Shown here piece by piece: positions 5,596 through 10,378 of a DNA stretch of 10,378 nucleotides (the stretch's first letter is position 1; each line of letters starts with the position of its first letter). The position numbers were made by a program, and so were the translations under genes. The notes beneath the pieces were generated by a model that did no database searches, had not been told where the DNA came from, and saw nothing but the letters and a program-made list of their open reading frames with translations. The stretch lies in assembly GCA_025963265.1 (NCBI GenBank), contig JAOPUY010000034.1:1-10378 (forward strand), read 5' to 3'. This stretch comes from Frankiales bacterium. GTDB lineage: Bacteria; Actinomycetota; Actinomycetes; Mycobacteriales; Jatrophihabitantaceae.

Positions 5596-7290
5596 CTACT
5601 CGCCCGCGCCGCCGGCCCAGCCGAGCGCGGCGGTGACCTCGGCGCCCAGCCGGTCCAGGCGAGCGCCGAGGTCGGCCGCGTCGAGAGCCGACCCGGCTGG
5701 TGAGCTGAGCTCGAGGTAGGCCTTGCACTTGGGCTCGGTGCCCGAGGGCCGGATCACCACTCGACCGCCGTCGAAGCTCAGCGTGAGCACGTCGTTGTCG
5801 GGGGCGAGGTCGGTGCTCGTCACCGGCAGACCCAACAGGATCGCCACCGGGTCGGACCGGAGCCGCCGCATCGCGGTGGCGATCACGGCCGGGTCGGCGA
5901 CCCGCCACGACAGCTGCCGGGTGCGGTGCTGGCCGAACTCGGCCGACAACTCGGCCAGCCGCTCGGTCAGCGTCGACCCACGGGCCTTGAGGGCCGCCGC
6001 GAGTTCGGCGACGGCCAGCGCGGCCGAGATGCCGTCCTTGTCGCGCACGAGCTGCGGGGCCACCGCGTACCCCAGCGCCTCCTCGTAGCCGTAGACGAGG
6101 TCCTCAGCGGCCCGCGCGATCCACTTGAACCCGGTCAGCGTCTCGACGTAGGGCAGGCCGCGGGCGGCGGCCAGGGCCGACAGCATCGTGCTCGAGACGA
6201 TCGTGGTGGCGTAGGTGCCGACCTTGCCGGCTCTCATCAGCGAGTCGGCCAGCAGCACGCCGACCTCGTCACCGCTGAGCATCCGCCAGCTCGCAGCGTC
6301 GCCGGCGGCCACGTCGCCCGGCGCCGGCACGCCGACCGCGCACCGGTCCGCGTCCGGGTCGTTGGCGATGATCAGGTCGGCCTCGACCTGGGCCGCCAAC
6401 CGCAGCGCCAGATCCATCGCCCCGGGCTCCTCGGGGTTGGGGAAGGCCACGGTCGGAAAGTCCGGGTCGGGCTCGGCCTGCTCGGGGACCTCGATCGCGG
6501 GGTCGAACCCGGCGGCGGCCAGGACGGCCTGCAGGGTCTCTGAGCCCACGCCGTGCAGCGACGTGTGGACGATGCGTAGCCGCCGGGGTGAGCCGGCCGC
6601 CGCCAGCGCGGCCACCGACTCGACGTAGTCCGCGATCAACGACTCCGCGACCAGCGTCGGGCCGCCGGTCTGGCCAAGAGGGGTCAGCCCGATGAGCTGG
6701 GTCGGGCCGACGGCCGCGATCTCCGCCTCGATCGCGCTGTCCATGGGGGGCACGATCTGAGCGCCGTCGCCGGCGTAGACCTTGTAGCCGTTGTCCTGCG
6801 GCGGATTGTGCGAGGCGGTGACCATCACCCCGGCCACGGCGCCCAGCGCCCGCACGGCGAAAGCGAGGACCGGAGTCGGCAACGGCCGGGGCAGCAGCCG
6901 GGCGTCGAAGCCGGCGGCCGCGAAGACGGCGGCCGAGTCGGCGGCGAAGGAGCGTGAGCCGTGCCGGGCGTCGTAGCCGATGACCACCACCCGGCCAGCG
7001 GCCGGCTCGGGGGCGTTCCCGCTCAGATGAGTCCCGGTCAGATATCGCGCCACCCCGCTGGCGGCCCGGCGGACGACCGCGGTGTTCATCCCGTTCGGCC
7101 CGGCCCGCAGCGGCCCCCGCAGCCCGGCGGTGCCGAAAGTCAGCGGACCGGAAAACCGGTCGGCGAGCTCGGCCGCGGACGCCGAGTCGTGCTGAGCCGC
7201 CTTGAGCAGCCCGATGAGCTCGGCGGCGTCGGTTGGTGAGGGGTCAGCGCGGATCCAGTCCTCGACCTCGGCCTGGGAGTACCCGCTCAC
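5596..7290 (-). CDS. Alpha-D-phosphohexomutase family phosphosugar mutase (PGM2/PmmB-like; possible phosphopentomutase)
   Basis: Encodes 564 aa from a GTG start, the length of the PGM2-like branch rather than the ~450-aa short PMM/PGM. Seen: FGTAGLRG (residues 52-59), the phosphoserine loop [15 protein letters not shown] (158-172, active Ser160), the metal-binding DPDADR (311-316), the sugar-binding GFKW (387-390) and GYEEALGY (401-408), and the phosphate-binding RPSGTEPK (514-521). The family moves phosphate between C1 and C6 of hexoses, or C1 and C5 of pentoses. The start overlaps the punA stop as GTGA, no Shine-Dalgarno is visible, and translation is probably coupled. Because it is cotranscribed with punA and near deoC, pentose-1-phosphate to pentose-5-phosphate conversion is a reasonable inference; automatic annotation would usually say phosphomannomutase. 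The TAG stop lies 2 bp from the convergent secreted gene. Confidence 0.93.
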   Translation of the reverse strand: MSGYSQAEVEDWIRADPSPTDAAELIGLLKAAQHDSASAAELADRFSGPLTFGTAGLRGPLRAGPNGMNTAVVRRAASGVARYLTGTHLSGNAPEPAAGRVVVIGYDARHGSRSFAADSAAVFAAAGFDARLLPRPLPTPVLAFAVRALGAVAGVMVTASHNPPQDNGYKVYAGDGAQIVPPMDSAIEAEIAAVGPTQLIGLTPLGQTGGPTLVAESLIADYVESVAALAAAGSPRRLRIVHTSLHGVGSETLQAVLAAAGFDPAIEVPEQAEPDPDFPTVAFPNPEEPGAMDLALRLAAQVEADLIIANDPDADRCAVGVPAPGDVAAGDAASWRMLSGDEVGVLLADSLMRAGKVGTYATTIVSSTMLSALAAARGLPYVETLTGFKWIARAAEDLVYGYEEALGYAVAPQLVRDKDGISAALAVAELAAALKARGSTLTERLAELSAEFGQHRTRQLSWRVADPAVIATAMRRLRSDPVAILLGLPVTSTDLAPDNDVLTLSFDGGRVVIRPSGTEPKCKAYLELSSPAGSALDAADLGARLDRLGAEVTAALGWAGGAGE

Positions 7291-8099
7291 AGGCGGGCGA
7301 TCAGCTTGTTGAGCAATCCGCCCGCTCGGCTGGCCGCCGCCTGGCCCGCCGCCAGCACTTCCTCGTGGTTCAACTTCTCGCCGGTCATGCCGGCCGCGAG
7401 GTTGGTCACCAGGGAGATGGCCAGCACCTCGCTGCCCTCGGCGTGGGCGGCGATGGCCTCGAGCACGGTGGACATCCCGACCAGGTCGGCCCCTAGCGTG
7501 CGAGCCATCCGAACCTCGGCGGGCGTCTCGTACTGCGGACCGGGGAACTGCGCGTAGACGCCCTCGGCCAGGCTGGGGTCGATCTCGCGCATCAAGGCGC
7601 GCAGCCGAGGGGAGTACAGCTCGGTCACGTCGATGAAGCGCGCGCCGGTCAGCGGGGTGGCCCAGGTCAGGTTGAGGTGGTCGGAGATCAACACCGGATC
7701 GCCGACCTTCATGTCCGCGCGCAACCCGCCGCAGCCGTTGGTCAGCACGGTGACGCCGCAGCCGGCCGCCGCCGCCACCCGCACGCCGTGGGCCACGGCC
7801 TGCACGTCGCGCGACTCGTAGTAATGCGTCCGGCCGAGGAAGGCCAGCACCCGTTGGCCGTGCACGGTCAGGGAGCGGATCTTTCCGGCGTGCCCGGCCG
7901 CCGCCGGCGGCAGGAAGCCGGGCAGCTCGGTGTTGTCGAACTCCAGGAAGTCGACGCCGGCGCCGAGCGCCTCGACCGCCGGCACCCAGCCCGAGCCGAG
8001 CACCAGAGCGACGTCGTGCCGGGGCGCCCCGGTGATTTCAGCCAGCGCCGCGGCCGCGCGCTGCGCGTCCTGCGCGGGGGAGTCTGGAGAGTTGCTCAC
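7287..8099 (-). CDS. punA: Purine-nucleoside phosphorylase, trimeric (class II) type
   Basis: Encodes 270 aa from a GTG start, typical for the trimeric PNP family. It phosphorolyses purine (deoxy)nucleosides, usually inosine and guanosine types, to base plus (deoxy)ribose-1-phosphate. Seen: LGSGW (residues 34-38, phosphate-binding Ser36), GHAGKIRSL (69-77, His70), GRTHYYES (89-96, Arg90/His92), NGCGGL (121-126), [10 protein letters not shown] (187-196, purine-binding Glu191), GADLVGMST (203-211) and [18 protein letters not shown] (231-248, base-binding Asn233). The frame stays open upstream to 8195, but GTG 8099 is chosen because a TAGGCT -10 lies 8 bases upstream, the length fits the family, and the longer form would overlap mutA. 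It is first in an operon with the mutase (4-bp overlap) and divergent from mutA. Confidence 0.97.
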   Translation of the reverse strand: MSNSPDSPAQDAQRAAAALAEITGAPRHDVALVLGSGWVPAVEALGAGVDFLEFDNTELPGFLPPAAAGHAGKIRSLTVHGQRVLAFLGRTHYYESRDVQAVAHGVRVAAAAGCGVTVLTNGCGGLRADMKVGDPVLISDHLNLTWATPLTGARFIDVTELYSPRLRALMREIDPSLAEGVYAQFPGPQYETPAEVRMARTLGADLVGMSTVLEAIAAHAEGSEVLAISLVTNLAAGMTGEKLNHEEVLAAGQAAASRAGGLLNKLIARL

Positions 8100-8107
8100 A
8101 GCGCGAG

Positions 8108-8113
8108 AGCCTA
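8108..8113 (-). promoter_or_regulatory. Putative -10 element of a leaderless punA promoter
   Basis: On the minus strand TAGGCT is followed by 8 bases (CTCGCGCT) and the punA GTG at 8099. The stretch TAGGCTCTCGCGCTGTG is almost the same as TAGGCTCGCGCTCGTG in front of upp. No clear -35 or Shine-Dalgarno is visible. Confidence 0.55.
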
Positions 8114-8180
8114 CTGGGCCCCACTGGCGGCTCGCGAGACATCTACCACTCGGCGGGGAGCAGAACTGTGAGCGGTGTTT

Positions 8181-8186
8181 TAACAT
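8181..8186 (+). promoter_or_regulatory. Putative -10 element of a leaderless mutA promoter
   Basis: TAACAT within a short T-rich stretch (GTTTTAACAT) is followed by 7 bases (CGCGGAC) and ATG 8194. No Shine-Dalgarno is present. The 94-bp divergent spacer with punA (8100-8193) shows a GGGGCCC core (GGGCCC palindrome) but no recognised operator. Confidence 0.55.
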
Positions 8187-8193
8187 CGCGGAC

Positions 8194-10086
8194 ATGACTG
8201 TGTCCGCTCAACCACTCACGCTGGCCGCCGAGTTCGCGGCCGGAAATCGCGAGGCCTGGCGAACGCTCGTCGCTGGCGTGCTGGCCAAGAGCGGGGTGTC
8301 GGCCGAGCTTGACCCGGAGGCGGCGCTGGCCACCCCCACCTACGACGGTTTCGACCTCGCGCCGCTTTACACCGCCGAGGACCTGCCGCCCAACCTGGCC
8401 ACCGGGCTGCCGGGTCAGGCCCCGTTCATCCGCGGCGCCAGCTCCGAGGGCGCGACCAAGACCGGCTGGGACATCCGCTCCCGCCACGAGCAGGCGGACC
8501 CGAAGCTGCTCAACCGGGCGTTGCTGGCCGACCTGGAGAACGGCTGCACCTCGGTGTGGCTGACCGTCGGAGCCGGCGGCGTCGCCGTGGCCGACCTCGC
8601 GGCCGCTCTGGAGGGCGTCTACCTCGACCTCGCCCCGATCGTGCTCGACGCCGGACCCGAGACGGCCGCCGCCGCGGCCGAGTTCTTGCGGCTGGCCGCC
8701 GAGCGCGCGGTGCCCGCCGCCGAGCTCGCCGGTTCGCTCGGGGCCGACCCGGTCGGCGATTACGCCCGCACCGGCGCCGAGCCCGACCTAACCGGGCTGA
8801 GCGCGCTGTTCGCCACCGTGGCTGACTCTCCGGCCCTGCGGGTGGTGACCGTGGACGGAACCGTCTACAACGACGCCGGCGGCAGCGACTCCGACGAGAT
8901 CGCGGTCGCCACCGCCGTCGCGGTCGAGTACCTGCGGACGCTGACCGACGCCGGCGTGGCGCTGACCGACGCGCTAGCCGGCATCGAATTCCGCTTCGCG
9001 GTGACGGCCGACCAGTTCTCCTCCATCGGCAAGCTTCGGGCCGCGCGCCAGGTGTGGAGCCGCGTCGCCGAGCTGTCCGGCGCCGAGCAGGAGCACCACG
9101 GCCAACGCCAGCACGCGGTCACCTCGGCCGCAATGCTGACCAAGCGCGATCCCTGGGTGAACATGCTGCGCACCACGATCGGCTGCTTCGCCGCGGCCGT
9201 CGGCGGCGCGGAGGCCATCACCGTCCTGCCCTTCGACTCCGCGCTCGGGGTCTCCGACGACTTCGCTCGACGGATCGCTCGCAACACCCAGTCGGTGCTG
9301 CACGATGAATCCAGCCTGGCTCGGGTGATCGACCCGGCCGGCGGCTCCTATTACGTCGAGAAGTTCACCCAGCAGCTCGCCGAGGCGGCCTGGGACAAGT
9401 TCACCGCGATCGAGCGGGCGGGCGGCGCATTGGCCGCCCTGCGATCCGGCCACATCCCGGCGTTGCTGGCCGAGACGGCCAAGGCCCGGGCCAGCGCGAT
9501 CGCACACCGCACCGACGCCATCACCGGGGTCTCGGAATTCGCCTTCATCGCCGAGGAGCCGGTGGTCCGGCCCGAGCGGCCGGGTGCGGCGACCGCGGCC
9601 GGCTCGGCGACCGCCGCGCCGCTGCCGACCCTTCGCTACGCCGAGGACTTCGAGGCGCTGCGGGATCGCAGCGACGCCCACCTGAAGGCGACGGGCGCCC
9701 GCCCGCGGGTCTTCCTGGCCGGGCTCGGCCCGGTCGGGGCGCACAGCGGCCGGATGGGCTTCGCCAGCAACATCTTCTCCGCCGCCGGCATCGTGGCCGT
9801 GGAGTCGACCGGCCCGATCGAGTCCCAGGTCAGCCAGTTCGCCGAGCTGGCCCAGGCCGGCCCGGCTATCGTCTGCCTGTGCTCCTCGGACCGGCTGTAC
9901 GCCGAGGCCGCTGCTGAGGCCGCCGCCGCGTTCGTCAAGGCGGGAGCGGCCACCGTCTTCCTGGCCGGTCAGCCCGGCGCCCGCGCCGACTCCGACGCGG
10001 CCGCTGGAATATCGCATTACGTGTACGCCGGTTGCGACGCCCTGGCGGCGGCGCAGGTGGCCCTGACCGCATTAGAGGTGGCGTGA
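8194..10086 (+). CDS. mutA: Methylmalonyl-CoA mutase small (beta) subunit
   Basis: Encodes 630 aa, the usual size of the non-catalytic subunit of heterodimeric methylmalonyl-CoA mutase, which interconverts (R)-methylmalonyl-CoA and succinyl-CoA with the cobalamin-binding MutB. Seen: the TIM-barrel mutase domain (about 45-455), including [10 protein letters not shown] (91-100), [20 protein letters not shown] (267-286), [23 protein letters not shown] (318-340) and [13 protein letters not shown] (377-389). A Pro/Ala/Thr-rich linker (about 457-478) leads to a B12-binding-like Rossmann domain (about 502-630). In the latter, GPVGAHSG (512-519) stands where MutB has DGHDRG, so the cobalt-ligating His motif is absent, as expected for MutA. 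ATG 8194 is chosen because TAACAT lies 7 bases upstream and the family begins near this point; the frame is open further upstream only as antisense of punA. The stop overlaps the mutB ATG (TGATG). Confidence 0.96.
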   Translation: MTVSAQPLTLAAEFAAGNREAWRTLVAGVLAKSGVSAELDPEAALATPTYDGFDLAPLYTAEDLPPNLATGLPGQAPFIRGASSEGATKTGWDIRSRHEQADPKLLNRALLADLENGCTSVWLTVGAGGVAVADLAAALEGVYLDLAPIVLDAGPETAAAAAEFLRLAAERAVPAAELAGSLGADPVGDYARTGAEPDLTGLSALFATVADSPALRVVTVDGTVYNDAGGSDSDEIAVATAVAVEYLRTLTDAGVALTDALAGIEFRFAVTADQFSSIGKLRAARQVWSRVAELSGAEQEHHGQRQHAVTSAAMLTKRDPWVNMLRTTIGCFAAAVGGAEAITVLPFDSALGVSDDFARRIARNTQSVLHDESSLARVIDPAGGSYYVEKFTQQLAEAAWDKFTAIERAGGALAALRSGHIPALLAETAKARASAIAHRTDAITGVSEFAFIAEEPVVRPERPGAATAAGSATAAPLPTLRYAEDFEALRDRSDAHLKATGARPRVFLAGLGPVGAHSGRMGFASNIFSAAGIVAVESTGPIESQVSQFAELAQAGPAIVCLCSSDRLYAEAAAEAAAAFVKAGAATVFLAGQPGARADSDAAAGISHYVYAGCDALAAAQVALTALEVA

Positions 10087-10378
10087 TGGCTCTACCCGAC
10101 TTCGGCTCGGCCTTGCTGAGCTCCGATCCGAACCCAGTGACCGCCGCTGAGCCCGCGCTCGCTGCGGCCGATCCAGCCGCCCCCGCGGAGGAGGCCGTCG
10201 GCCCCTGGGAGACGCCGGAGGGCATCGCGGTTCCGCCGCTGTTCACCTCGGCCGACCTCGCGCCGGTGGACTTCCTCGACACCTACCCCGGCATCGCGCC
10301 CTACCTGCGCGGCCCGTACCCGGCGATGTACGCCACCCAGCCGTGGACGATCCGGCAGTACGCAGGCTTCTCGACCGC
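10086..10378 (+). CDS. mutB: Methylmalonyl-CoA mutase large (alpha, catalytic) subunit, N-terminal part only
   Basis: The first 97 codons are in the window; full-length MutB is usually ~720-740 aa. Seen: an Ala/Pro-rich N-terminal arm (residues 1-45), [19 protein letters not shown] (52-70, the subunit-interface region) and the substrate-binding segment [20 protein letters not shown] (73-92), which identifies the family. The position of this segment agrees with other heterodimeric MutB proteins, so the start is reliable. The ATG overlaps the mutA stop by one base, and AGAGGTGG (10074-10081) inside mutA provides a ribosome site 4 bases upstream. The barrel and the C-terminal cobalamin domain lie beyond the edge. 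One small variation: GPYPAMY where GPYPTMY is commoner. Confidence 0.95.
   Translation, partial: MALPDFGSALLSSDPNPVTAAEPALAAADPAAPAEEAVGPWETPEGIAVPPLFTSADLAPVDFLDTYPGIAPYLRGPYPAMYATQPWTIRQYAGFST

Noticed and set aside
7930..8193. Longer mutA starting at 7930
   Set aside because: The extension is antisense of pun[15 protein letters not shown] at 8194 is a typical MutA N-terminus and has its own -10.
8100..8195. Longer punA starting near 8195, overlapping the mutA start
   Set aside because: The family length and the TAGGCT hexamer fit GTG 8099; the extension would cross both putative promoters.
1..10378. Mobile elements, CRISPR, tRNA/rRNA, toxin-antitoxin or defence genes
   Set aside because: Scanned on both strands for transposase motifs, regular repeat-spacer arrays, tRNA-like cloverleaf ends and small paired toxin genes; none could be supported.

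Overview
The window is very GC-rich, with strong G/C preference at third codon positions, many GTG starts and gene starts that look leaderless. The gene families (long-form DeoC, PunA, an actinobacterial-type phosphohexomutase, heterodimeric MutA/MutB methylmalonyl-CoA mutase) all point to a high-GC actinomycete. The order or genus cannot be read from the sequence alone. No tRNA, rRNA, insertion sequence, phage gene or CRISPR array was seen.

Layout. (1) Positions 1-1949, minus strand: a two-gene operon of deoC (deoxyribose-phosphate aldolase) followed 12 bp later by an NAD(P)-dependent aldehyde dehydrogenase that runs off the left edge. (2) Positions 1950-2041: a 92-bp divergent promoter region. 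(3) Positions 2042-2665, plus strand: upp (uracil phosphoribosyltransferase), whose end carries a hairpin and a tandem 25-bp duplication. (4) Positions 2666-5593, plus strand: two exported proteins of unknown function. One is a membrane-anchored protein with a long Pro/Ala/Ser/Thr stalk. The other is a 567-aa secreted beta-rich protein that looks like an internal duplication of a two-domain unit. (5) Positions 5596-8099, minus strand: a punA-phosphosugar mutase operon with a 4-bp overlap, convergent on the secreted gene with only 2 bp between stop codons. (6) Positions 8100-8193: a 94-bp divergent promoter region. (7) Positions 8194-10378, plus strand: mutA and the start of mutB, overlapping by one base.

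How the genes work together. PunA releases (deoxy)ribose-1-phosphate from purine (deoxy)nucleosides. The adjacent mutase may convert this to the 5-phosphate. DeoC splits deoxyribose-5-phosphate into glyceraldehyde-3-phosphate and acetaldehyde, and the dehydrogenase can oxidise the acetaldehyde to acetate. Upp recovers uracil as UMP. These genes form a nucleoside salvage/catabolism neighbourhood interrupted by the two exported proteins. MutAB belongs to propionate/methylmalonyl-CoA metabolism and is a neighbour rather than an obvious partner.

The most interesting signals are: a shared leaderless promoter/start design on five of the six transcription units; the exported-protein island inside the salvage cluster, including an internally duplicated protein and an uncharacterised stalked domain; a possible 34-residue upstream ORF coupled to the stalked-protein gene; and the tandem repeat at the upp stop codon. 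I found no clear sign of a wholly new multi-gene system; most of the window is core metabolism.
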